From the NCBI GenBank assembly GCA_023807065.1, contig JAJJLU010000342.1, positions 25,949 through 89,948 of the forward strand: a stretch of 64,000 nt of DNA. Reading direction: 5' to 3'. The notes under the pieces are model-generated. The model was not told where the DNA came from. It made no database searches and was given only the letters and a program-made list of their open reading frames with translations. Shown one piece after another: positions 46,466 through 57,090 of this stretch (position 1 is its first letter; every line of letters begins with the position of its first letter). This DNA comes from Isotricha intestinalis (taxonomy: Eukaryota > Ciliophora > Litostomatea > Vestibuliferida > Isotrichidae). The position numbers and the translations under genes are program-made.

Positions 46466-48469
46466 TTAACAAATAGAATTAGAATCATCTTTTTTATTTT
46501 GAATATGATTTTTTTGTAAATACAAATTTCTAAAATTTAAAATAGTTTTAGCTAATCTTTCTTTAACTTCATTTTTCAAACAATAAGTTTTACAAAAATT
46601 ATCAGCAACATCATAAGGATCTTCATTTAAATAAACTTTAATATGTCTTTCTTTTCCATTAGGAATTTTAATTTGAATAGTAAAAAATTGTTCATCTTTT
46701 TTAAAATCTTTTTTATCATTATTCTTTTTTAAATCAGTAATATTAAAAGGTTGAATATTTTTTTTTTTAATTTTTTCATAATTTTGACCAATATTTTTTT
46801 CCATATATTTTTTTTCAGTTGCTTTAATTATTCCTTCTCTCATTTTTTTTTGATATTCATCAAATCCTTTAGGCTTTTCTGTTGAATTTAAACTTTTTTT
46901 TAAAGAATTTTGACTAATTAATTTTGGTTTAAAAGTACAAAATTCTAATTCTTTTTCTTCTTCTTTTTTTTCTTCTTCTTCTTTTAATTTTTTTAATTTT
47001 TCATATTTTCCTTTATCTGTCAAATATAATTTATCAAAAATTGAAATATTTGATTTTAAATTATTTTGACTATTTTTCCTTCTTTTTTTCTCAACATTTA
47101 TTTTTGGTTTAAAAGTACATTCTTTTAAATCTTTTTCTTCATTTTCTTTTTTCATTTCTTCTAAAACTTGTTGTCTTAATTTTTCTCTTTCTACTAAAGC
47201 AGGTAATCTTTCAGAATAATAATTCCAATTCAATGAAGATTCATTTATTTTTGGTTTAAATGATAATTCTTTTTTTGAATTATTTATTTCTTTCTGCATT
47301 GATTTATTAAAGTGTTTTAATCCTTGATATGCTAATAAATTTTCTTTCAATGATAAAAATTCTTTCACTAATTTTTCAATTGGCCAAATTTCTTCTTCTG
47401 TTATTTCCTTTTCTGTTATTGGACTTATATATTTTTTCACTTCATCAGGATTTGAGTTTAAAAAAAATGCTGTTAGTAAAAATTGCTTTAATATGTCACT
47501 TATTTCTTTTATGTTTGAATTCATTGGAGTTAAGAGTATTTTTAGTATTTCACTTAATATATCTGATTTTATATATTTTGTATTTCCAGGATTTAAAGTT
47601 AACCAGAGTTGTTCATAGAAATTTACTTCTTTTTGTTTTCTTATTTCATTTTCTTTTGTGTTTATCATTTCTAATTGAATGTCTTTATAACTTTGATAAT
47701 TACTATTATTAAAATTATTATTAGTATTATTATTGTTATTTATTATGTTTTCTTCTTTTGGAAAAGTTTGTCTTAATATTTTTAATTCAGTTAAAATTTC
47801 TCCAACATTTATAAAAGTGATTTTTTTATCTTTCTCATATTTATTCACTGTGTCATCTATAATTTTTTCTATTTTATTTATTGCTATTTTATGACTATTA
47901 TTACTCATCTTAACTTTAGATGCATTTAACATTATATTCATCATGTTATTATATTCTAATTTTTCTCTTTTTTCTTTTCTTTTTTCAGCTTCTTTATATA
48001 ATGATAATTCAATTGGAGATTTTGAAATAGTTTTTTCTGTTATTTGAAAACTTTTTGAATTTGAATTATTAATATTATTACTATTATTTTTTTTCATTGA
48101 TCTTTTTTCCATTTGTGAAAGAGGTTTAAAAGAATTATTATTATCTTTTTTAAAAATTAAATTATCTTTATTTTTTCTTAATATTTCATCATATATTTTA
48201 TTATAATCATCTAAATTATTATTATTTATATTTATTTTCACTTTTAAATTTTGGTTTTTTGACTCATCTTCATTTTCATCTTCTGATATTATTTCTATTT
48301 CATTGTTTTTATCATATATTCCTTCTTGATAAATTTCTTGAGAATCTTCTTCTTCTTTTCTTTGATATAAATATTTGTTTTTTTTTGGAAATGATATATT
48401 ATTTTTGTTTTCATTTTCTTGTTCGTTGCCGTTATTTTCATTTAAGAAATTTGCATTTTTATCTTCCAT
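46466..48469 (-). CDS. TFxPKI-repeat protein with conserved C-terminal module (paralogue B)
   Basis: 667 aa. It has an acidic, Asn-rich N-terminus and a helical middle (~215-380, including YEQLWLTLNPGNTKYIKSDI and FLLTAFFLNSNPDEV). Three repeats follow, LSFKPKINESS (~405), ECTFKPKINVEKK (~450) and FCTFKPKLISQ (~510), each preceding a charged helical linker. The C-terminal module (~595-645) reads FTIQIKIPNGK, then LNEDPYDVADNFCKTYCL. It shares this plan and the two motif cores F-T-I-x-(V/I)-K-I and (D/E)-D-P-x-(D/E)-(V/I)-x3-F-C with the gene at 3497-6226. The gene ends in a short basic tail. Function unknown. Confidence 0.75.
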   Translation of the reverse strand: MEDKNANFLNENNGNEQENENKNNISFPKKNKYLYQRKEEEDSQEIYQEGIYDKNNEIEIISEDENEDESKNQNLKVKININNNNLDDYNKIYDEILRKNKDNLIFKKDNNNSFKPLSQMEKRSMKKNNSNNINNSNSKSFQITEKTISKSPIELSLYKEAEKRKEKREKLEYNNMMNIMLNASKVKMSNNSHKIAINKIEKIIDDTVNKYEKDKKITFINVGEILTELKILRQTFPKEENIINNNNNTNNNFNNSNYQSYKDIQLEMINTKENEIRKQKEVNFYEQLWLTLNPGNTKYIKSDILSEILKILLTPMNSNIKEISDILKQFLLTAFFLNSNPDEVKKYISPITEKEITEEEIWPIEKLVKEFLSLKENLLAYQGLKHFNKSMQKEINNSKKELSFKPKINESSLNWNYYSERLPALVEREKLRQQVLEEMKKENEEKDLKECTFKPKINVEKKRRKNSQNNLKSNISIFDKLYLTDKGKYEKLKKLKEEEEKKEEEKELEFCTFKPKLISQNSLKKSLNSTEKPKGFDEYQKKMREGIIKATEKKYMEKNIGQNYEKIKKKNIQPFNITDLKKNNDKKDFKKDEQFFTIQIKIPNGKERHIKVYLNEDPYDVADNFCKTYCLKNEVKERLAKTILNFRNLYLQKNHIQNKKDDSNSIC

Positions 48470-48660
48470 CTTTTTAAATTTTATTTTATTAATTATAATA
48501 TATAAAAAGTCTTTAAATTATTTTTTTTGGTGAATAATATATTTTTATTTTTTTTAAATGAATATAATCCAAGAATTTTTTTATTTTTTTTTAAATAAAT
48601 ATAATTAAGATTTTTATGTATAATATTTATAAAATATCTAAAAAACATTTGAATTTTAGA

Positions 48661-50676
48661 TTATTTATTGTATTGGTCCAAATCAATAAATTTTTGTTTT
48701 TTCTTTCCTTTCTTTCCATATTTTTTCTTTTCATTAAAAATATTATTGCTACTTTTACTTTCAACAAATCTATTATCTAAAAGCATCGAAAGTTTACTAT
48801 TATTTGTTTTATTGTTATCTTTATTATCATTTTTATTATCAATTTTAATATCTTCTTTATTATCATTTTTAATATCTTCTTTATTATTTAAATTATTTAT
48901 TTCTTCTTTTTCAAAATTCTGATTTCCATGGTTTCCAAATTTATTTTCTCTTACACTAGTAAGATTTCCTGGTTGATAATATATATTTGATATTTTTTGA
49001 TAATTATTCCCATTTAAACCAGGAATTATTTTTTGATTCCAATTTTTTTCTTTTTTTTCCTGATGATGATTATTATAAGCTGGAAAATTATGATAATTAT
49101 TCATTATATAATTCATTGCAAAAGAATTTGAATTTAATTCAATTAATTTTTCTTTTTTATCTTCTTCTTTAATAAAATCTTGATATAAATCTTCATTAAT
49201 TTGTTCAATATCTAATTTAAAAAACGACCCTGAAATTTTTTTTAAAGAAAGCGAAATATATTTATATAAAATAAGCATATTTTTCATAGTTAAATTGTCA
49301 AATTCATTAAATAATTTATCATTATTATCTTCATTATTTGATGAAAGATATGTTTTTATTGAATTTACACTTTCCATTGGAATTCCAAAATTATGTAATA
49401 AAGGAAATTCTAATAATTTATCATATGAATTTATTTTATCGATTATCATTATTAATTGATAAATTATTTCTTTTGGTAATTCAATTTTTTCTTCTTTTAC
49501 TCCTCTTACTTTAATTCTTTCTATTATATAATCCTTTATTATTTTTAAATAATTTTGAAGTATAAAATTAGCTTTTGATTTTTTTTTTTTATTTTGTTTA
49601 ACCTTAATATTGGTTTTTGGAACATATGCTATAGCATTAAGATTCAATTTGGCACTTTTTACATTATTAAATTCATTAATATCATAAAATTTTTTATTTT
49701 CCATTTCTTCTTTATACCTAATACATTTTTCATTTAATCTTTGAATATAATTCTTAAAATTAAATTCATCTTTATATAAGGAAATATCAAATATTTCAGA
49801 ATCAAGATTTTCTTGAGGTTGATTTTCTAAAACCATTAAATTTAATTTTCCTGCAATATTATTCATATGATGTTTTGAAATTAAATGATTACAAAATTCT
49901 TTTTCACTACCAAAAGAAACATATAAATTATCAACACATTCTTTATAAGGACAACTGTAATGTTTATTTTTATTATGTTGTATTAAATTAGGTAAATTTG
50001 AATAAAAAAGTATTTGCTTTTCTTTCTTTTTACATATCTCACATACGAAATATAATCCTGACATATGCTTAAATAATAATTCATCATTATAATATATATT
50101 TTTACAATAAGGACATGTTGGATGAGGAGAAATTTGTTCTTCATAATCACCATATTCAAGATGAATTTCCAATTCTTCTGAAGAAAAAATTTTTTGTTCT
50201 GATATAAATTTTTTTCCATCTTTTAAACAAATATCACAAAAAAATTTATTATGCTCATCATTAAGATGATTCTTTAATGTTTCTAAATTTTCAAAAGCTT
50301 CTGAATTACAATAATTCATTGGACATTTAAATCCTTTTAAATTTAAACTTTCTTCTTTCGATGAAATATCAATGTAATAAACTTCATTATTATTAAAATC
50401 ATCATCCTTGAAAAAAATAGATTTATCTTTTTTATTTAAATCATCAAAATTATTTTCTTCTGAAATTGGGGAAATGAAAATTTCTTCTAATGTGATATTA
50501 CATAAGGGACATCTTTTATCATTGTAAAATGATCTACATTTTAATGTACAATACATACATGCTACTCTATGATTACATTTTCCTATTGAATAATATTCTT
50601 TGTGATTGTTACATATGATACATTCAAAGTTAGATAAGTCTTTTGATTCTGTTCTTTCTCTTTTTGAACTTTCCAT
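48661..50676 (-). CDS. ZNF598: ZNF598/Hel2-type RING E3 ubiquitin ligase
   Basis: 671 aa. It ubiquitinates small-subunit ribosomal proteins on collided ribosomes and starts ribosome-associated quality control. A C3HC4 RING occupies residues 19-59: C19-x2-C22-x11-C34-x-H36-x3-C40-x2-C43-x12-C56-x2-C59, with the family's GKCNHRVACMYC core. A series of C2H2 fingers follows (~119-275) in Hel2 order: KCPMNYC...HLNDEH, FFCDICLKDGKKF, the HPTCPYCKNIYYNDELLFKH block, YFVCEICKKK and YSCPYKECV...FCNHLISKHH. The RING plus the HP-x-C-x-(F/Y)-C finger is diagnostic. The C-terminal half (~400-560) is helical and then Asn/Lys-rich with a basic tail. Stop codon TAA. Confidence 0.9.
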   Translation of the reverse strand: MESSKRERTESKDLSNFECIICNNHKEYYSIGKCNHRVACMYCTLKCRSFYNDKRCPLCNITLEEIFISPISEENNFDDLNKKDKSIFFKDDDFNNNEVYYIDISSKEESLNLKGFKCPMNYCNSEAFENLETLKNHLNDEHNKFFCDICLKDGKKFISEQKIFSSEELEIHLEYGDYEEQISPHPTCPYCKNIYYNDELLFKHMSGLYFVCEICKKKEKQILFYSNLPNLIQHNKNKHYSCPYKECVDNLYVSFGSEKEFCNHLISKHHMNNIAGKLNLMVLENQPQENLDSEIFDISLYKDEFNFKNYIQRLNEKCIRYKEEMENKKFYDINEFNNVKSAKLNLNAIAYVPKTNIKVKQNKKKKSKANFILQNYLKIIKDYIIERIKVRGVKEEKIELPKEIIYQLIMIIDKINSYDKLLEFPLLHNFGIPMESVNSIKTYLSSNNEDNNDKLFNEFDNLTMKNMLILYKYISLSLKKISGSFFKLDIEQINEDLYQDFIKEEDKKEKLIELNSNSFAMNYIMNNYHNFPAYNNHHQEKKEKNWNQKIIPGLNGNNYQKISNIYYQPGNLTSVRENKFGNHGNQNFEKEEINNLNNKEDIKNDNKEDIKIDNKNDNKDNNKTNNSKLSMLLDNRFVESKSSNNIFNEKKKYGKKGKKKQKFIDLDQYNK

Positions 50677-51869
50677 TATTTTTTGTTTTTAGATATATTT
50701 TATTTTTTATTTTATTAACTTTAAAGGTTATTTTATTTGGTATTTAAAATGGTAAGAATGATTAAATAATGAATATTAAATAAAATTAATAAAATAATGA
50801 AAGAATTTATAAGTCTTTAAAATACCTTTTATGATTTTTTTCTATCTTTTTTAACCTGATTAAAATTTTAAATAAATTATTTAATTTTATTTTTTTAAAA
50901 AAAAGGACTATTAATTTTCAATAAGTTAAACAACAATAGATTCAATAAAAAAAAATTTAATATAGATTGATTTTTAAACTTTAAATAAGAAATTTAATAT
51001 TATATAAACCTTTTTATTGAATTAACTTAATAAAAATTAATCATAAAAGTTCAAAAATATTACAAAAAAATTCCAAAAAATAATGATTTTTATTAAAAAA
51101 AATCTATTATAGACAATAAAAAATTACATTATTAAATGGAAAAACCAACTTTAATAATTTTTTTATTTATATTTATCAGAAAAAGAATATTATTATATTT
51201 GAAAAATAAAATATGAATATTTTGATTCTTGTTTTATTCTAAAATTAATAAACACAATAATTATAAAAAATCAAATTTTAAGAAAATTGAGATTGAATTG
51301 ATATGAAATGCATTTTTTAGACTATTTAATTCTTTGAAAATTAATTTTGAATTGTTTTTTTTCTGAAAACAAATTTTATTTAGTGATTGATTATAATTAT
51401 AAAAAGTGAAATAATCTTTAAACCAATATTTATCATTATATATGTTTAGTAGATATAGTTATAAAATATTTATATCTTTTATAAATCAAAATCAAAAGTA
51501 AATAATAATAGGTAAGATAATAATGAAAAAATCTATATCGGTTTTATAGATTTAAGATTAAATCCTTTTTGTCATATAATATTTGATTTTATGTATATTA
51601 TTGTTTATTTTATATTTAAACTTATTTAATTACATAAAAAATATGAAAATAAAAATTAAATATTAGAGAATTATTCAAAAGATAATATTTGTGTAAAACA
51701 ACATAAAAGATTTCATTTTATTTAAAAATAATATTAATTTATGATATCATGTATTCAAAAAATAAAAGATGAATTGTATAAATAAAATAATATTATTAGA
51801 TAATTATATTATACCCGTAATTTAAAAAAATTAAAAAAAAATTTGAAAAAAAAATAACTGTAGAAAAAA
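50677..51869. other. Longest gene-free stretch, nothing recognised
   Basis: About 1.19 kb between the divergent ZNF598 and SPEF2 genes. I read both strands for frames, tiny-intron gene models and tRNA-like structures and found none. The longest apparent frame is 26 codons. Composition is almost pure A/T, with a few mixed patches such as GTAGATATAGTTATAAAA near 51448-51465. Confidence 0.45.
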
Positions 51870-54800
51870 ATGTCTGAGTTAATATATAATTGGTTAAATA
51901 ATGAAGTAGGAATGTATCCTCATATAACAGATTTTAAAGAAGATTTCTACAATGGATATAAATTTGGAAATTTACTATTTAAATTATGTTTAATATCTTT
52001 AGATGAATTTTTACAAAATTATTTCGATGCAAATGATTATTTTTCAAGAATAACAAATTATAATAATTTAATGAAACACTTAAAAAACAGTTGTGGATTA
52101 GAATTAACTCCAAATATGATTCAACCAATTTTTGAGAAACAATTAACAGCAGCAATGAATTTAATATATAAAATTAGAGTAGCTGTTAATAAAAAAAAAA
52201 TTAATTTCGATCAAATTAGAACTTTTGATATTTATGCTGATTTTGAAGAAATTAAAAAAAGATTTGAAGATATGGCTTCTTTTAATATTGAAGCAATTAC
52301 TGGTGAAGAAAATGAAAAAGCAAATGAAATTATATTATTTAATAAAAATGATTCTCAAAAGAAAATTAAAAAAATTACTTTTTATGATCAATTAAATAAA
52401 AAGACAAAAAATAAAACTTCTGAATTAGATAATAATAATTATGAAAATAATGACGAAGAATTATTTAAATTAACAAAAAGTGAAAAATTAAATCCAATAA
52501 GAACAAAAAATCATTTTAGATTACAAAAGTATAATAATCATAAAAGAGATATTAATTATATGTTAAATACAAATATAGATTTAGAAAATAAAGAAGAATT
52601 AAAAGAAAGATTTGATGCTAATTTATTTAAAGAAAATTTACATATTATTGGATTTAATATTAATAGTGAAAAATTAAAATTTTTAAATGGAAGTCTTAAT
52701 GTTGATATGACTCAAGATACTATTATGAAAAAAGTCAGAGAACAATTAAAAGAAAGAATTGTATTAAAAAAACAAAAAGATTTATCCATTCAAAATTTAG
52801 AAAAAAGTAATATTGAAAATCCTTCTTCTTCTTCAACTTCCAGAAAAAATACTTATCAAAATTTTTTCAATAAGGAATTTACTTTATTTAAATTAAATAA
52901 TAAAAAAGATATTGTTAATAATTCTTGTACAAATAGAAGATTTAATTATGATTATAATCAAAGAGAAAACGCCAAACATAAAGATTTAGAAAAAAGAATA
53001 AATTTATTTAAAACATTAATGTCAAAAAATAATGAAAAAAACAAGAAATTAAATAAATCAAAAATATTATTTCAAATAAACCCTCCTGAAAAAGCATTTG
53101 AAAAAATGAATTATTTTACAGAATTAAACAAAACAGATTTAAAAAAATCAATAATAAAAGCTGAAATAAGAAAAAATAATATAATTCATGATTATCCATT
53201 AATAAAGAAAATAGTATATCAAATAATAGATTACACATATGAAGGATATATCTATCAACAAGAAAATAAAAAAGATTTAATAGATTTAATAGAATATAAA
53301 GATTGGAATCATAGATTCGTAAAAGGAAAACCAATAAAAGAACCAATTTTAGATAAAGAAGGTCATGAAATGAAAAAATTATATTCAGTAATTGGAAATA
53401 AAGAAAAAGTAATTTGGACAATTGAAAATGAAAGAGAAGTTTTAGATTATATTAATTATGCTGGAGAATGGGATGATAGATTTATTATTCCTATTCATGA
53501 AAGAGGTAAAAGTATTGAATTTAAAGATATTTATCATAATTTAAGTGATGATTTTGAACCTACTTATTCTCAAATTGAAGATGTCATTATGCCTAAATTA
53601 CCTGTTAGAAATTATAAATTTAGTAATTTAATTATGAATGTTTTGGAATATAAATTTCCAAGTAAAAAAAGAAATTTGGATATTAAAGGAAAATGGGATT
53701 ATATTCCTATTAAAATTGCTTTTATTGGTTTACCACTTGCTGGGAAAAAAACTCAAGCTGATTTTATTTATAATAAATTTAATGGGATTAAAATTATATC
53801 TGTATATGAAATTATTAATAATAAAGTAAAAGAATGGAATGAAATTAATGAACCTATTGAAAATCATCCTAAATTTAAAACTCTTAAAGAAAATCAAATT
53901 AATGAAATGAAGGAAGAACAAAATAAAAAAATTGAAGACTTTAAATTAAATAATAGTATTATTATTGAATATTTAGAAGATGAGAATGAAAATAAAATTC
54001 CTTCTGATGAATTATTATTTAAATATTTAATTGAAAAAATAGAAAATGAATTTCCTATTAAAACAGAAAGTGAAGTAAATAAAGAATTAATAGAAAGACA
54101 GAAAAAATTAAAAGAATTAACAGAAAAATTACAAACATTGAAAAAAGAAAATGAAGAATCAAATAAACCAAATATAAAAGATGAACAAAATTTAGAAAAA
54201 GAAATAGAAACAATATCAAATGAAACATATAAAGGATTTATATTAGTAGATTATCCTAAAAATATAAATCAATGTATTTTATTAGAAAAATACTTAACAA
54301 ATTATATAGATCCTTCTTCAATACCTAAGCCTTTAAAAGAAGTAGAATTAGATTTATTAAGTAATATATTAGATATTAAATATAAACCAAAAGAAGATAA
54401 TTCTATTAGAAAAGGAGGACTAGATTTTATTATTAATTTAAATGTTAATGAAGATATTATTAATGAAAGATATAATAATTGTAAATATGATCCTGTTACT
54501 GGAAAAATTTACAATGAAAGTGAAATTAATAATAATGGGAAAATTAATATAGATAAGAAAATTTATAATAGATTAGAAAGTGAAATTCCTGAATTTAAAG
54601 GAGAAAAATTTAATAATTTAAAAAATGAATATAATGATAATTTAAATAAAATTGAAAGATTTTATTCTAAATTTGGATTTGTTTTTGAAAAAAATGAATC
54701 AGGAAAAGAAAAAAAAGAAAATATTTATCTTTTCCAAAAAATTGATAATACTGAAAACAAAGAAGAAATATCAAATTATATAAATGAAAATTTATTAAAA

Positions 54801-56768
54801 ACAATTCATATTGAAAATGATAAAAGAGAAAAGAAAATTTTTATAGAAATAGAAAATGATGATGAAGATGAAGAAAAGGAAAAAATTCATAGAGAAAAAT
54901 TAAAATTTCATTTAAGTACTTTAAAAAAAGAAAAAGAGAAAGAAAAAGAAATGTTTTTAATTGTAGATAGTTCTGAATATATTTATAGAGAAATAATAAA
55001 TTTTAATGATCGTTATAGAAATTATTTAAAACAATTTATTTTTTTCATTGATAAACAATACGATGATTTATGTAAAAGATTTAATTTACTTCAAAGAAGA
55101 TTTGAACAATTTTTAGGAATTCCAACTGATAAAAAAAAATTAATTAAAGTATTTATTAATAAATATAATAGTTTTAGAAAAAAATATCCTCATATTTCAA
55201 ATACTGAAGTTGTTGTTAATGAATTTAAAAATGATATTGAAGATTTAAATAATAAATTATGGTTATATGTTCGTCAAAAAGAAACTGAATGTATTATTGA
55301 ATTAAATGAAATTTTTGCTTCTAAATATTTTGAAAATGAAATGAAAAAATTTTATTTTCAAATTCTTGATGTTTTTAAAATTGAAGCTGAAAAATTTTTA
55401 TTATCATTAAATATAATATTTAAAATATTTGGTAAAAAACCAGAAGATGAGAATTGGAATGATAATGATATATATAATAAAAATAAAAATGAAAATAAAT
55501 TTAATTCAGAAATAATATTTGAAAAAATACCTCAATGTCTAAAACATGAAACCTTAGAATTTTATTCTAAAAATATTAAAAAAATATTTTTAAATTGTAT
55601 CAAATTAATATTAGATCAAGAAGAAGAAATAAAAAATTTAGAGAAATACATAAAATCAATAAATTCAAATTTGAATGAATCAATGATAACAAAACACAGA
55701 AAAAAAGGAGATTTAGCATTATCAACACATTCTAAATTTCAAATGGAAGAATCAACAGAAGAAAAAGTGAAAAAAATGATAAGAAAAGAGAAATTAAAAT
55801 TTAAATATAGAATATTAGTATTAAAATATTATTCTTTATCATATTTAGAAAGATTACAATATACAAGTGATAGAGTTCATAATAATATGGATTCTTGGAT
55901 AATTGTTAGTGTTAGATTACAAAATATTGCTATGCAAAATGTAAAAGAAACTTTGTTAAAACACATTGAAAATGTTAAAGAAATTCCAAATGATATATTT
56001 GATAATTTTCACATGGATCAATTTTCTACTTCTTATGAAATTTATCATCAAATTAATTATGAACATATTTTAGGAAGTAAAAAAAGAGAAAGTAGATTTT
56101 TAATTGATTTTAATTATGATGTTGTTTCTTTACATAATCATTATAATGATTTAAAGAAATTTAATGTTGAAAATAATGTAATACCTTTTAATGTTTTTAA
56201 AGAAATGTTTATTAAAGAAATATGGTTTGGAAGAGAAAATTTTGATAAGAAAAATTTTATTGATTGTATTTCTCAACCTTTAAAATTTCTTTCATATAAA
56301 AAGGTAATGAATTTTATAGATAAGTTTAAATTTAATTATGATAATGAAGAAAAAGAAAAATTCAATTTAGAAAAAGAATATAAAGAAATAATTGAAAAAG
56401 AAAAAGTTTTTGAAGAATATGTTAATTATGGAGGTATTTTTAGTGTTCTTTCTATTGTTGGAAGTAAAGTTCTTGATAATGAAATTTATGAAAAAATTAA
56501 TAGTGATTTTAACGAAAAAATAATCAGAGGTCATTTTATTAAAAAAGATGATTTTTTAAATTATAAATTTTGGTTTGAAGATGATGATTATTTAAAAGAT
56601 AAAATTGAAAATGTTAAACTATTTTTATTTGATATTTGGAAAGATGAAAAAGAAGAATTATTTAATTTAAAAGAATTTTTATATTCAATTGGAATTGAAA
56701 AATTAGAAGGGAAATTATTAAAAGATAGAATTATTAGAATAGATTATTATAATTTTGCTTTTTATTAA
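51870..56768 (+). CDS. SPEF2: SPEF2/CPC1, central-pair protein with CH and adenylate-kinase-like domains
   Basis: 1632 aa (human ~1820). SPEF2 (Chlamydomonas CPC1) is part of the C1b projection of the ciliary central pair and is needed for normal beat. Residues ~1-110 are a calponin-homology domain of the SPEF type (MSELIYNWLNNEVGMYPHIT, then YKFGNLLFKLC). An adenylate-kinase-like domain begins at ~615 with the P-loop GLPLAGKKTQA (~620-630), which keeps Gly-Lys-x-Thr. Its lid portion includes GFILVDYPKNINQC (~790). The rest is helical/coiled, with a late block (DSWIIVSVRLQNIAMQNV, ~1345) and C-terminal EF-like helices. With the dynein gene it shows that this organism builds motile 9+2 cilia. 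Confidence 0.88.
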   Translation: MSELIYNWLNNEVGMYPHITDFKEDFYNGYKFGNLLFKLCLISLDEFLQNYFDANDYFSRITNYNNLMKHLKNSCGLELTPNMIQPIFEKQLTAAMNLIYKIRVAVNKKKINFDQIRTFDIYADFEEIKKRFEDMASFNIEAITGEENEKANEIILFNKNDSQKKIKKITFYDQLNKKTKNKTSELDNNNYENNDEELFKLTKSEKLNPIRTKNHFRLQKYNNHKRDINYMLNTNIDLENKEELKERFDANLFKENLHIIGFNINSEKLKFLNGSLNVDMTQDTIMKKVREQLKERIVLKKQKDLSIQNLEKSNIENPSSSSTSRKNTYQNFFNKEFTLFKLNNKKDIVNNSCTNRRFNYDYNQRENAKHKDLEKRINLFKTLMSKNNEKNKKLNKSKILFQINPPEKAFEKMNYFTELNKTDLKKSIIKAEIRKNNIIHDYPLIKKIVYQIIDYTYEGYIYQQENKKDLIDLIEYKDWNHRFVKGKPIKEPILDKEGHEMKKLYSVIGNKEKVIWTIENEREVLDYINYAGEWDDRFIIPIHERGKSIEFKDIYHNLSDDFEPTYSQIEDVIMPKLPVRNYKFSNLIMNVLEYKFPSKKRNLDIKGKWDYIPIKIAFIGLPLAGKKTQADFIYNKFNGIKIISVYEIINNKVKEWNEINEPIENHPKFKTLKENQINEMKEEQNKKIEDFKLNNSIIIEYLEDENENKIPSDELLFKYLIEKIENEFPIKTESEVNKELIERQKKLKELTEKLQTLKKENEESNKPNIKDEQNLEKEIETISNETYKGFILVDYPKNINQCILLEKYLTNYIDPSSIPKPLKEVELDLLSNILDIKYKPKEDNSIRKGGLDFIINLNVNEDIINERYNNCKYDPVTGKIYNESEINNNGKINIDKKIYNRLESEIPEFKGEKFNNLKNEYNDNLNKIERFYSKFGFVFEKNESGKEKKENIYLFQKIDNTENKEEISNYINENLLKTIHIENDKREKKIFIEIENDDEDEEKEKIHREKLKFHLSTLKKEKEKEKEMFLIVDSSEYIYREIINFNDRYRNYLKQFIFFIDKQYDDLCKRFNLLQRRFEQFLGIPTDKKKLIKVFINKYNSFRKKYPHISNTEVVVNEFKNDIEDLNNKLWLYVRQKETECIIELNEIFASKYFENEMKKFYFQILDVFKIEAEKFLLSLNIIFKIFGKKPEDENWNDNDIYNKNKNENKFNSEIIFEKIPQCLKHETLEFYSKNIKKIFLNCIKLILDQEEEIKNLEKYIKSINSNLNESMITKHRKKGDLALSTHSKFQMEESTEEKVKKMIRKEKLKFKYRILVLKYYSLSYLERLQYTSDRVHNNMDSWIIVSVRLQNIAMQNVKETLLKHIENVKEIPNDIFDNFHMDQFSTSYEIYHQINYEHILGSKKRESRFLIDFNYDVVSLHNHYNDLKKFNVENNVIPFNVFKEMFIKEIWFGRENFDKKNFIDCISQPLKFLSYKKVMNFIDKFKFNYDNEEKEKFNLEKEYKEIIEKEKVFEEYVNYGGIFSVLSIVGSKVLDNEIYEKINSDFNEKIIRGHFIKKDDFLNYKFWFEDDDYLKDKIENVKLFLFDIWKDEKEELFNLKEFLYSIGIEKLEGKLLKDRIIRIDYYNFAFY

Positions 56769-57090
56769 CATAAAATATTTATTTATTTTGAATATTATTT
56801 TGTTGTTATTTGTAAATATTAAATACAAAATATCAACTAAAAATTAATATCTTTACTATTTAAAATATTTTTTGATATACTTTTATTTGAATATTCTGTT
56901 AAGAGATGTTCTTTTTTTTCTTCAATTGAATAAATAACCATTTGAATAATTTAAATTTTGAAATTTTAATTTTTTCAATTAATTTTTTTATTGAAAATCA
57001 CAAAACAATTATAATTAAAATTACTTTTTATACTTTTCCTGTTAAAACATTTAAATATATAAAAACAATTAAAAAATTAACTTTTCAATT
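56769..57090. other. Convergent intergenic spacer
   Basis: About 320 bases between the 3' ends of SPEF2 and the HTATIP2-like gene. It is A/T-rich with T-runs on the plus strand. No frame, RNA or repeat is supported. Confidence 0.4.
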
